In this document: piece by piece, positions 43,437 through 53,633 of the stretch | Position numbering within the stretch: position 1 is the stretch's first letter | Layout: every line of letters starts with the position of its first letter | Assembly (NCBI GenBank): GCA_033239125.1 | Contig: BSWB01000008.1 | Span: forward strand, 12,988,001-13,052,000 | DNA from: Fagopyrum homotropicum | Lineage: Eukaryota > Streptophyta > Magnoliopsida > Caryophyllales > Polygonaceae | DNA length: 64,000 nucleotides | Direction: 5' to 3' | The notes under the pieces: generated by a model | The model's database searches: none | What the model was told of the DNA's origin: nothing | The model's input: only the letters and a program-made list of their open reading frames with translations | Program-made: the position numbers and the translations under genes

Positions 43437-46130
43437 TTGATGAATAAACTACACATTAATATCCCTTTCCTTGATGCTATTCTAGGGATGCCCGCCTATG
43501 CGAAGTTCTTAAAAGAGATTCTATCAAGGAAGAGGAAGTTGGAAGACTTTGGTGAAGTAAGGATGACATCTAAATCCTCGGAGCTCATTCAAATCATGAA
43601 GGAGAAGATGCCACCCAAGTTGAGAGATCCCGGCTTATTTTGCATTCTCATTCAAGTTGGGGATGTCACTTGTGAAGGCTTGTGTGATCTAGGAGCAAGC
43701 GTGAGCATCATCCCGCTGGAGCTATGTGTTAAGATCGGACTTGGAGAGCCCAAGCCGGTGAAGATACGGCTATACATCGCGGACCGCTCCATTATCCATC
43801 CCGTGGGCATTTTGGAGGACGTTCCGGTTAAGTTAGGTAACTTCTATTTACCTATAGACTTTGTTGTGCTTGACATTCCCGCAGATTATCCCGTTCCTAT
43901 CATTCTCGGGAGGCCATTTCTAGCAACTTCGGGTTGCAATGTGGATTGTAAGAACGCCAAGTTAAAATTTAACATTGGCAGAGATGAAGTGGAGTTTGCA
44001 TTGCTAGCGGCAATGAAGGGAGAGCAGCTAGGAGATGATATCTTCAACATCTATGATGAAGAAGAATCAAGAGAATTGGTGAGCTCTATCCTTCTTAAAG
44101 ATACGCTTGAAAAAGTTATTAGTTTTAGCTTAATGGAGGAAGGTATAGATGCTTCTTGTGATGCAGATATACGGAGCTTAAAGGCGTTGGAAGAAGATCC
44201 AGGAGCTAAAACTGAAAGCCTAATCCAGGAGAAGAAGATCTCCAGTTTCGGTTCCAGTTGCAGTACCTCGACCGAGGCACCTTCTGGACCAAGCGAGGTG
44301 TTCTTAGCTGAAGAACATCTCGGTCACCCTCTCTGGACCTCGACCGAGGTCGTAAGCGAGATGATGTCAACTGAGACTTCTGAAAGTCCAGTTCTTCAAT
44401 CTACTCCACTGGAAGGAGGAAGCAAGGATCCCCCTCAGAAAGCACCCCCAGTTGTGGAGCTTAAACAACTCCCAAGTCACTTGAGGTATGTCTTTCTTGG
44501 ACCGGATTCTACTTATCCCGTCATTGTTAGTGCTTCCCTCTCCGAACCTGAATTATCTAAACTAATGCATGTCCTGAGGAAGCATCAAAAGGCTTTGGGT
44601 TATACTATTGATGAGCTTATTGGCATTAAGCCTTCTTTCTACATGCATAGAATACTAATGGAGGACGATCATAAGACTTCACGGGAACCTCAAAGACGGT
44701 TAAATCCGATCATGAAAGAGGTTGTGAAGAAAGAAATTCTTAAGTTGTTGGATGCAGGTATCATATTTCCTATCTCGGACAGCAAGTGGGTTAGCCCAGT
44801 ACATGTAGTTCCAAAGAAAGGAGGGATGACCGTTGTGACGAATAAGAACAATGAGTTAATCCCAACTAGGACCGTCACGGGCTGGAGGGTGTGCATCGAC
44901 TATAGGAAGCTGAACGTGGCTACTCGGAAGGACCATGATCCACTTCCCTTCATTGATCAAATGCTCGAACGGTTGGCCCAGCAATCACACTTCTGCTATT
45001 TAGATGGCTATAGTTGTTTCTTCCAGATTCCTATCCATCCGAATGATCAAGAGAAGACGACTTTCACTTGTCCATGGGGGACATTCGCTTATAGGAGGAT
45101 GCTATTTGGATTATGCAATGCACCCGCTACCTTCCAGCGATGCATGATGGCTATCTTTTCCGAGTATATAGAGGAGATCATGGAGGTATTTATGGATGAT
45201 TTTTCAGTATATGGTTCCTCTTTTGAAGATTGCCTATCTAACCTTTCTCTAGTGCTACAAAGATGTGAAGACACTAATCTTGTTTTGAATTGGGAGAAGT
45301 GTCACTTTATGGTTAATGAAGGCATTGTGCTAGGACACCTTGTTTCTAATCGAGGTATTGAGGTCGATCGCGCTAAGATCGAGACTATTGAGAAACTCCC
45401 TCCCCCTTGTTCTGTTAAGGGTGTGAGGAGTTTTCTCGGGCATGCAGGTTTCTACAGGAGATTCATCAAGGACTTCTCGAAGATTTCTAAACCACTAACT
45501 AACCTCTTGAATAAAGATGTTGTTTTTGAGTTTTCACAGGAGTGTCTTGATGCATTTTACAGGATTAAGGAAGCGTTGATCTCCGCTCCCATTATCCAGC
45601 CTCCGGATTGGACCTTGCCCTTTGAGATCATGTGCGATGCGAGTGATGTGGTGGTAGGAGCGGTGCTTGGACAAAAGAAGGAAGGGCGGACCACCGCCAT
45701 TTACTACTCTAGCAAGACGCTAGATGAAGCCCAACGTAACTACGCCGCCACCGAGAAGGAGCTATTGGCGGTTGTATATGCTTTCGAGAAGTTTCGTTCT
45801 TACTTAGTAGGGGCGAAAGTCATTGTCTACACCGACCATGCAGCTATTCGTTACTTACTTGCTAAGAAGGATGCCAAGCCACGCCTTATTCGATGGATTC
45901 TCTTGCTTCAAGAGTTTGACCTAGAGATCCGCGATAAGAAGGGATCCGAAAATTCCGTTGCGGATCACCTCAGCCGGCTACCTTCCTCTTCACGCGAGAA
46001 GGACGACCCACCCATAGACGATTCATTCCCCGATGAGCACTTGCACTTGTTGGAGCGTTTGATAGACTTCCTCACCTCACCTCATGATGAAGGTGAAGTA
46101 TGGGGTGAGGATACCTCCCATCACGTTTAG
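43437..46130 (+). CDS. Protease-RT-RNase H polyprotein of element D, integrase deleted
   Basis: 897 codons without a stop. Protease active site DLGASVSIIP (about residue 83) and ILGRPFLATSG; a linker with D-motif copies (44262-44350); RT from EVVKKEILKLLDAG through CIDYRKLNVATRKDH to the catalytic FMDDFSVYGSSF; RNase H with MCDASDVVVGAVLG, TEKELLAVVYAFEKF and YTDHAAIRYLL. After FPDEHLHLLERL the expected integrase of about 400 residues is missing. The last residues PHDEGEVWGE align with PHGAVEVWGE near the integrase C-terminus of A, so one deletion seems to have joined linker to integrase tail. RT and RNase H motifs are intact; the upstream gag frame is shifted. Confidence 0.92.
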   Translation: MMNKLHINIPFLDAILGMPAYAKFLKEILSRKRKLEDFGEVRMTSKSSELIQIMKEKMPPKLRDPGLFCILIQVGDVTCEGLCDLGASVSIIPLELCVKIGLGEPKPVKIRLYIADRSIIHPVGILEDVPVKLGNFYLPIDFVVLDIPADYPVPIILGRPFLATSGCNVDCKNAKLKFNIGRDEVEFALLAAMKGEQLGDDIFNIYDEEESRELVSSILLKDTLEKVISFSLMEEGIDASCDADIRSLKALEEDPGAKTESLIQEKKISSFGSSCSTSTEAPSGPSEVFLAEEHLGHPLWTSTEVVSEMMSTETSESPVLQSTPLEGGSKDPPQKAPPVVELKQLPSHLRYVFLGPDSTYPVIVSASLSEPELSKLMHVLRKHQKALGYTIDELIGIKPSFYMHRILMEDDHKTSREPQRRLNPIMKEVVKKEILKLLDAGIIFPISDSKWVSPVHVVPKKGGMTVVTNKNNELIPTRTVTGWRVCIDYRKLNVATRKDHDPLPFIDQMLERLAQQSHFCYLDGYSCFFQIPIHPNDQEKTTFTCPWGTFAYRRMLFGLCNAPATFQRCMMAIFSEYIEEIMEVFMDDFSVYGSSFEDCLSNLSLVLQRCEDTNLVLNWEKCHFMVNEGIVLGHLVSNRGIEVDRAKIETIEKLPPPCSVKGVRSFLGHAGFYRRFIKDFSKISKPLTNLLNKDVVFEFSQECLDAFYRIKEALISAPIIQPPDWTLPFEIMCDASDVVVGAVLGQKKEGRTTAIYYSSKTLDEAQRNYAATEKELLAVVYAFEKFRSYLVGAKVIVYTDHAAIRYLLAKKDAKPRLIRWILLLQEFDLEIRDKKGSENSVADHLSRLPSSSREKDDPPIDDSFPDEHLHLLERLIDFLTSPHDEGEVWGEDTSHHV

Positions 46131-46172
46131 AGATACCGTACGGTCCAGCTAGTGACCTTAAATCAAGCGCTT

Positions 46173-46190
46173 CTTGGGAGGCAACCCAAG
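46173..46190 (+). promoter_or_regulatory. Conserved pol-ORF junction hairpin, element D
   Basis: CTTGGGAGGCAACCCAAG, perfect six-base-pair stem, 43 bp after the pol stop. Shows that the DNA after the integrase deletion is the normal post-pol spacer. Confidence 0.6.
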
Positions 46191-46368
46191 GTATTGCTTT
46201 CTTTTCCCTTTTTCTAGTCTAGCTTTAGATAGTTTGCTTTTGCTCTGCTTTACTTTGTTTTTGGCGTCCTAGATAGATAACAGGAGACATCTAAGATAGG
46301 AATACAACCCAAGAGCAACACTGGATGGACAGAAGTTCGAGAATTTGATAAGACGGAGTTTGACTGAG

Positions 46369-46945
46369 ACACATCTCGGTTGCTGTCACAGCACCTCGAT
46401 AGAGATGATTCTTGAGCAACCGAGACGACTAGGGTTACTGAAGACCCACCTCGGTCCGTACACCTCGTTCCAGTCGAGACCATCTCGACAGAGGTGACAG
46501 CAGTTCCAGAAAAGGGTATAAAAGGGGGCTGAGATTTCTCTTTCCTCCCTCTACCTCCTTCTTGACCGCGGCGCACATCTCGCCTCGCTTCTTCGTTCTT
46601 CGCCCGTTTTCGACGATTCTTGCTTCTAAACTGCAAGGGAAGGGTGGAGGATCAAATTGCAAGCGCCAATCTGTAGAGAAAACGCACCAAATCGACCGAA
46701 TCCAGGGTAAATTTGAGAAAAACCCTAAAACTCTCTCCTTCACTGTTTTTTATCAGATTGGGCTTTGGTTGCCCCTACATTTTGCTGAAAAAGGATTAAG
46801 TACCCCATAGGAACCTTTGGTAGTGATATTGGGGGAAAAGAACTAGATTTTTGAGAGAATCGATCGCACAGCGCTTCGCCTCGGTCCAGTCGGCCTGTGC
46901 CTCAGCTGAGGTGTTCTTGAGATTTGTCAGAGCAACCGAGGTGAC
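46369..46945 (+). promoter_or_regulatory. Internal promoter and leader of the element D ORF
   Basis: D-motif copies at 46369-46502 (ATCTCGGT, CACCTCGGTC, CCATCTCGACAGAGGTGA), TATA box TATAAAAG at 46517-46524, CT-rich tract, then a leader with a second cluster at 46870-46945 (CCTCGGTCCAGTCGG, CAACCGAGGTGACC) before the ATG at 46965. The same order and spacing as A and B. Promoter role inferred. Confidence 0.6.
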
Positions 46946-46964
46946 CTGACAGTGATAGACAGAG

Positions 46965-49900
46965 ATGAGTTCTGACAGGCAGTTAGTTCTGAGAGACAGA
47001 TCTTCTCCTTCCCCTTCTTCTTCTTCACGCCGCTCTAGACCGGTGATTCACGAGCGTCACCAGGTCGACTATGACCGCATAGCGGCACGTCTAGTGGTTG
47101 CACCACGATTTCTAGACATTTCTGCATTTGACTGCCTCCATGTGGATGCTGATCTGAGGCGGATGATTTCTATGGTGGGGCTGGAGCAGTTCACTGAGAT
47201 TAGAGCTCCGGCCTATCTTGAGCCGACCCTGGAGTTTGTTAGCTCCGTCACCTACTTGCCCACCGAGCGCGCCATCAAGTACTGGTTGATGAACCGGAAC
47301 TATATAGTTCCTATGGACCACTGGAGGGACATTTTCGGTTTCCCAGCCCCCACAGTTGCTGACTTTCCTTCTCGAGCTGTAGCTCGAGAGTTCTGGGGCC
47401 AGATTGCTCATGTGGTTGAGCACGCTGACAGGTGGCGACTTGGAGATTCCAGGGAGCGGATTATACTTTACCTGGCTTTTAGACTTGCTCACAGGATCTT
47501 CAGCGAGACTCTTCTGGCGCGTACTGAGACGCCCCAGAAGATCAGACAGGGTGAGTTGTTGAGTCTGTACTGCATGGTGACCGGAGGAGTTCCGGATTTT
47601 GGAGTTATGCTGGCGGAGGATCTCCATAGGATCAAGGCGAAGGCGAAGGGGGACATCTGTTGTGGGGGTATAGTGACTCACATTGCGAGTTACATGGATC
47701 TTGACTTGAGCGCGTGCACTATGGTGGCGGATGCCAAGCCACTCGGGCTTCAGGAGATGATCACTCGGCGGATACTGGTTCCTCGCGGACTTACTACGCC
47801 ATATGTGGCAATGCCTTGGGAGCAGACTACACCCCAGGGTATTAGGTGGTCAGCTCAGTTCTCTGTCTATGACCCGCACTACTGGCAGACCGCATGGATT
47901 CTGCTTATGGAGGATGCCAGAGATGCAGCAGCTCCGAGACAGGACGAGGATGAGGAGGCTGAGAAGCAGGATGAGGCTGATGAGGATGAGGATGGCGGTG
48001 CTGCTGTTCGCCACTTAGCGTGCGTGCAAATAAGCTTTAAATTTATAAAACTAGAAATCAAGCAAGCAAACCCGCAGTGTACGGATCAACGTAGTCAAGC
48101 AAGAATTCCAGAGCATCGAACACAGGGATTTGGGGGGTTAAATCCAGTTATAGATTATCAAGCGAGTAAATGTAAGAGCCTTTCGAATTATTGGGAAAAC
48201 AACAATCCTAAAGATCCAAGTATCCAACTGTGGCAATCGATTCAAGATATACTAATGATATAAGGACAGAGTTAAGATATGCAAAGGTATGCTAATGTAA
48301 GGTAATCGTACGGTGAAGTTCCAAAAACCTTATATGACTCACCTACAAGACACTCTCTATAAAGGTTGTTGAGGCTTCAATATAGAAAGGTTCTAAAAGT
48401 AAGAATTAATGTCAAATACCCAAACTTGTAATCCAAGGATCAAGACTAACTAAACCGATTACGGTTGTGACACTCACAATCGAGGTAGAGGTTGTTGAGG
48501 CTTCACTACCACCTAGAAAAGGCAAGCCTAAACTAAGTTAAAGCAAATCTTTAACTTTGGATTAAAGTAAAAGCAAGTTCGTAGACTCAAGGGAAATCAC
48601 GGTTAGTTCTTGAGGATCCACGGCCGTGGACTCAAGAACAGGCCGTAATTTAGGGTTCGTCGGCGATTCTCTCTAACTCTCAGGATCCAATCTGTTTACG
48701 ATCGATCTATCATCATCTAAGCCACAACTATCAACCCTTCACCTTAGAATTGTTAAAGGTTTTTAGCCAACAATAGTCATAATGATATCAAATTCAAGGT
48801 TTAAAAGATTGAAAGATGAAAACTTCCGAAAACTTTCAATAAACTTCAAACCAATCTCAAAGTCACAATCAAGAACAAGTATGGTCACTACATTCGGAAT
48901 AGAACACACAAACAAAATCTTAGATAAGAAGGAAGAACGGGATGTCAATCCGTCTTCTAAATCAAACCTAAACAAGAAGAGGAATCTTCTTGCGAATAAC
49001 CTTCTGAATCTTCGATCTTCCGTCAATCCGGAAATCACCAATAGCGCTGCGCCAAATCTCTCAACACCACTTTCACCAAAAGCGAGATTAGGGCAATTCC
49101 AAACGCAAGCGTAAAATGCGTCTAAGGTAAGCCTAAGGCGAGGTGTAAGCGAAGGTAACGGAATCTCTCCTCGTCCGTCCTTTTATAGTGTATGATGAAA
49201 TAGCGGCCCGGCCCAATCCTTTAAAAGATTGTGGCTTAAAGTGTGGCGAAAAAGATCGCCAAGATCACGGTCGTGGAAGGTTCCACGACCGTAATTTAGA
49301 GCGTGGAATTCAACACGGTTTGAACCATCCTCTCCACGGCCGTAGAAGTTGCTGGAATGAACCATGTTTCCTTAGCCATGGTTCCACGGCCGTGGAACTG
49401 AACGTGGAAAGTAGTACGGCCGTATTTTAGAGCGTGGTTTAGAGCAAGAACGTGATTCTTCCCTAGCCTCGTGCATTCCTCAAGTTGACACTCCTTTTGC
49501 TCTTAAGATTGCCCTCAATCCATGGACATTGCTCAACAATCCATTCTTGCTCGATTCCGTTTGGAAATAGCTCTCAATCACCTATAATAAACATAAAGCT
49601 TGTGTAGATCTCTATATCGACATTATAGACAAACTAGCTCACAAATGCATCTATGCTCAATCAATGACTATCAATATGAATCAAATACATTTAGAAAACG
49701 TGCCTAAAATATCACAATATTTCATGCTAACAGCTGCCATGGATACGGGCACAAATACAGTTGGGACTAGTGCGCCGGTCATTGATCTGGACGATGACGA
49801 GACAAAGGAGGAGCCAGCTGCAGCACCAGCACGTCTTGCTAGGCGTAGAGTACGCAGGCAGAGGGATCCAGTTGCTCACCGTCGGATCGATGATCTGACG

Positions 49901-50074
49901 GATCAGATGATAGATTCCTACGCTGCCTTGTCCTTGGATATCAGAGAGATGCAGGAGAGACTACACTACCAGCACACGATGGCTGAGATTCAGTTTCGGC
50001 ATATCATGGGCTATCCTTTTGACCCATCTCAGTACCCGTACGTGCCACCACCACCACCACCGGATCGGGATTAG
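46965..50074 (+). pseudogene. ATHILA ORF-1-like protein of element D, split by a solo LTR
   Basis: First part 46965-48004: MSSDRQLVLRDRSS start, Ser-rich tail of the N-terminus, central core (EIRAPAYLEPTLEFVSSV, LARTETPQKIRQGEL, AKGDICCGGIVTHIASYMDL, AMPWEQTTPQGIRW), acidic stretch. Second part 49738-50074: acidic/Ala-rich, Arg-rich (ARLARRRVRRQRDP), coiled coil (DDLTDQMIDSYAALSLDI), end YPYVPPPPPPDRD. A solo LTR with a 5-bp duplication separates them and the frame agrees on both sides, so the gene was open before that insertion. Unknown function; resembles the A and B products. Confidence 0.88.
48005..49732 (-). mobile_element. Solo LTR of the element B family
   Basis: 1728 bp, minus orientation, TGTTAGCATGAAATATTG (from 49732) to GTGGCGAACA (48005), with a perfect target duplication GCTGC (48000-48004 and 49733-49737). 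It has the LTR order of B: cluster at 49260-49460, TATA box CTATAAAA on the minus strand (about 49178-49186), second cluster at 48617-48660. It includes the perfect 18-bp palindrome GTTCCACGGCCGTGGAAC (49381-49398). Probably left by recombination between two LTRs of a full element. Confidence 0.95.
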
Positions 50075-51508
50075 ATGCTTGAGAGCTTGCAAGATTTTCT
50101 TTGTTTATTTATTATGCAGCTCGGCTTTATTTCGGTGAGTATTCTGTTTTCTTAGACTTATTTTTACCCATTGGGACAATGTGTCCCAAGTATGGGGTAT
50201 TTGGATGTATTATTTGACTTATGTGGATGTATGACTTGACTCGATGGATATTTATGTTTTATTTTGCTCTATATGCTTATCTGAGACTACATGCATGCAT
50301 ACAGGTTATTTGATTGAGAAAAACGTCAAAAACTGGTTTAAAAAAAAATTTATGACCTCGACCAATGTGACTCTGACAAATCGAGGTGCAGTACCGTGGT
50401 TGACTTAGATCATCTCGACCGAGGTGGCTTAACTGGAACAATTTTCGAAACGATTTTTGTGCTTCTTATCTGGATATGACCTCAGTGATAATTTTTGTTT
50501 GCTGACTGGTTTTGAAATCTTTATATGTTCGAAAGGTTTTGTGATATGTTTAAGTTGCTAAGTGCTTTGTTTGAAATTTTAGCATGTTTAATACTTTGTT
50601 TTTATCAAATATATGTTGAATTTGAAGGTTGACACCACATGATGAGTTCTCTCACTTTCTTCCTGGGAAGACCAAGGCAATTCATTCTCTTTTCTTCTTC
50701 TTCTTGATCATGCTTTAGCCCCTCATATACATATTTGCCTCCCTTTACCTATCCGGGAATTTGGAAGCAAGCAAAAGTGAAAAGCAAGTGAAAGAAAAGT
50801 TGAGATGATGCTGAAAGTTAGAAAGAAACAAATAGGTTTGGGGAAGTCAATCATGATGATGAGTAACTAGGCACCATTCACATAGTTGGGTGTTTGTGTC
50901 TTGCCAAAGTCGGATTGAGCGATATTCCTAATGGGTCATGGTATGTGCATCAAGGGTTTGATGCATCTCAAGAAATTGATGATTGCTGATCTCCCAGGCT
51001 TCGGTTATTGTGCACCTCTGTCCATGCATCCCAAAAAGTAAAGTAAAAAGTAAAATAAGCAAAGCTTATTGGTAGAAGATGTTGAAGTTCAAAGGAAGTG
51101 AAGTAAAAGATCCTTTTCCCGGATTCTAGCACCACATTCCCTATATACATCCCACCCTCACACGTTTCTTGACCTTTTCTTGGAAAGCCCTTGAGACCTC
51201 GAGCTTGTTGATTGACTTAGTGGTTTAAACTGGATTATACATGATTAATTTCGATGATTATGATTTATTATGCATTCTATGATTTTATGCAAAGATGAAC
51301 AACTTTCTTATATTTATAAAATGTTTTGATCATGTTTTGATTTTAAATTCCATGAAGCATTCTCTTAGAGTGATCTATGATTATAGCACACCATTAAAAT
51401 GTTTTGAAAGACTTTTTCATTGATCTTTATGACTTATAATCCATTCTATCTTGTATCTAAGATTTGGAACTTGCTTGGGGACAAGCAAGGGCTAAGTATG
51501 GGGTATTT
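50075..51508 (+). other. 3' untranslated region of element D
   Basis: No gene. Contains the first polypurine-type tract (CAAGTATGGGGTATTTGG, about 50188-50205) after ATTGGGACAATGTG, a D-motif group (50350-50430), the block conserved with A and B (about 50860-51035, where TGCATCAA/TTGATGCA forms a perfect stem with loop GGGT), the hairpin CTTGCTTG/CAAGCAAG (51470-51489) and the LTR-adjacent polypurine tract ending at 51508. Confidence 0.75.
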
Positions 51509-53244
51509 TGATAGCATGAATTATAGTCTATATTTTGGGACCTGATTAGACGTTTTATCTTCAATAATCTGCATGTTTGAATGTATATTATGTGATTATA
51601 TTGTCATTTTATCTACCTTTGCGGGAATCGAGGTCTATACCAAGTTTCGTTGTAATCGTAGGTAAAATGGCACGTTTTGCATCAAAATGGAGCTAAAGGA
51701 GCTAAGGAGTCATTGGAGCTACATTCAGGAGCTTAAAGAAGAATCCAGGAAGCATGGAATTGAATTAAAGATTCACTTTGGACCAGATTTGAGAGATTTC
51801 ACGTTCAGTTTAGAGCCACCTCGGTTGACAACAGAACCATCTCGACCGAGGTGATCCAGAGGAGCGTCCCGACCGAGGCGAACACCTTGGACGCGGCGAG
51901 ATATATTTTATTCTTGGCTAAGATCTTTTATTTTTGGAAAGAGGATCTTATATTTTTAGGCTGGATTTCTGGAAGGAAGAAGATAATTCAGCTCATATAT
52001 TTTTACCTATTTTATGGGAAAATAACTTTTTAAGATCTTTTATCTTTGGAAGGTAATTTTCCTATATAAAGGGTTGGATTTCCCACAAATTCAGCACCCT
52101 GCTACCATCATAACAGCTGGGAGATTTGAAAAACCTTTTTGAAGGTTGAAGGAAGATTGAAGGAAGGAAGTTGATAGCTTTTATAGCTTATGTGAAGGGT
52201 TTTGTAAGATTTTCTTAGATTCCCTTCTTTGTTGATTTGTCTTATTGGATTGTGATCCAAGGAACGCTTGTTTTTTGATAATTGATTCAGTTATTGAAGC
52301 CTTTTTCTTAAGGTTTTTGTGTTCAATTATTCACCTTCTTCCCTTATATTTGATTATTGCATTCATGATGATGATTGGCTAATTTCTTTGTGCGATTCTA
52401 GGGTGATTGGCTGAAGGTTGTGGGAAAAACAATGATAGAATAATCTTAAATCACAGTAGGACCCTGAAAGCTCGAGTCTTTATCCTTAACCCTACAACAT
52501 CTCGCTCAGTCGATGAACATCTCGGCCGGGGTGGAATTCGTCTGACCGAGGTGACCTTTTCTGATCCGAAACTGAGAGTTAAGTGTTAGAGTTTGCCAAA
52601 TCCTATTCTGATTACACCTTTCCTAGTTCGATGCAAGCCTAGGATGAGACTTACCCGGTAATTCCTTTGTTTGTTTACCTAAGACCGTAAGTATAGGTAA
52701 TAAAGGTTTATCCTTTATTGGGGTTTGAGTGTGCTTTCATCCCATCTTTGTGAGTTAGCCTGAGACTTACCCGGTAAAGGTTGATTCTATTCTCTTAGGT
52801 GGTGTGTTGGTTTGAGGTTATAGTTCTTTTCCTTAATTCCTTGAGACTTACCCGGTAATAGGAGTTACGGTTTGGGATTAGTGAGTAGTGAGACTTACCC
52901 GGTGATCTATTCCACTTTAGTAACACCTTCCCTTTGCAAAATCTCAGCTTTGTCCGCTTATCTTTAGATGTTGAGTTGGAACCACAACTAGATGCTTTAA
53001 TCGCTAGAATTGCATATTTCCTTAATTGACTTTTTATCAACTTTGATTGTTTTATTCGCTTTTGTGGTTAATAATTACATAGACAACCTACACTTGCTTT
53101 GTTTCACTAAGTCCCTGAGATCGACACCCCGGAATTTCTTGCTTTTACTACGATTGATCCATACACTGCGGGTTCGTATCCTTATTTTAAGCTTACATCT
53201 AGGGTTATAAATTTAAAGCTTGCACACACCGTTTGGAGCGAACA
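51509..53244 (+). repeat. 3' LTR of element D
   Basis: 1736 bp, collinear with the 5' LTR: clusters at 51821-51885 and 52497-52555, TATA box TATATAAA at 52063-52070, end GGAGCGAACA. Confidence 0.93.
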
Positions 53245-53633
53245 ACGAAACAGAAGGGAAAGGCATGCGTCAACTCATGAGCGTGAGGGAGAAACGCAAA
53301 AGGAGAAGACTTACACGTTCAGCAAGGAATCACAAGGAAGAAGGTTGTAGCTTTTGAGGTTGAAGAAAAATGTATGCAAGAAACGGGAAAAAGAAGAGAA
53401 AGAGGGAATTTTTAGGAAAGGGGTGGAAAGGTAGAAGGAAGGACGTTCTAGGGCTAAGAACAAGATAGGAAAGTCGGCCCATAAAATAGAAGAACGGATC
53501 TTCTATCTATGGAAGCAAATAAAACAAAATAAAAATCCGATCGGGCGTGATCTGCAGTCAGCCGCAGGGGCGGCTGACCCTGCTTCGGGGGCGGCTTGCC
53601 GCAGGGGCGGTGAAGGCAGATTGGGGTATTACA
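53245..53633 (-). repeat. Element F: start of its 5' LTR
   Basis: Minus strand start TGTAATACCCCAATC at 53633, the F version of TGTAAGATCCC. Includes hairpin units of the family; one has nine-base arms GTCAGCCGC/GCGGCTGAC with loop AGGG (plus-strand reading, about 53559-53580). To the right begins element G, so 53633/53634 is the insertion point of F. Confidence 0.88.

Larger units (their letters stand above)
39754..53244 (+). mobile_element. Element D: Athila-type LTR retrotransposon lacking integrase
   Basis: 13,491 bp including a 1.73-kb solo LTR. Plus strand: LTR, primer site, gag, protease-RT-RNase H, hairpin, internal promoter, ATHILA ORF-1-like gene, 3' untranslated region, LTR. Target duplications ACAAA (39749-39753) and ACGAA (53245-53249) differ at one base. 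The LTRs are 1735 and 1736 bp with about 11 differences in the first 310 bases by eye. It is inserted in the 5' LTR of F. Family motif CCTCG-ac-CGAGG. Confidence 0.95.
6119..53633 (-). mobile_element. Element F: Tekay-type chromovirus, decayed and interrupted five times
   Basis: Four pieces on the minus strand belong to one old element: 5' LTR (53633 down to 53245, then 39753-39422, then 30654-29680), primer site and leader (29679-29573), and gag-PR-RT-RH-IN (8871-6119). It is interrupted by D and E inside the LTR, by C (which carries B) in the gag region, and by A in the integrase; its 3' end lies outside the window. Order and orientation of all pieces agree. The gag N-terminus is missing at the 29572/29573 junction. 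F itself sits in the integrase of G (53634 onwards). Assignment of the pieces to one element is inference from order, strand and family. Confidence 0.8.
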
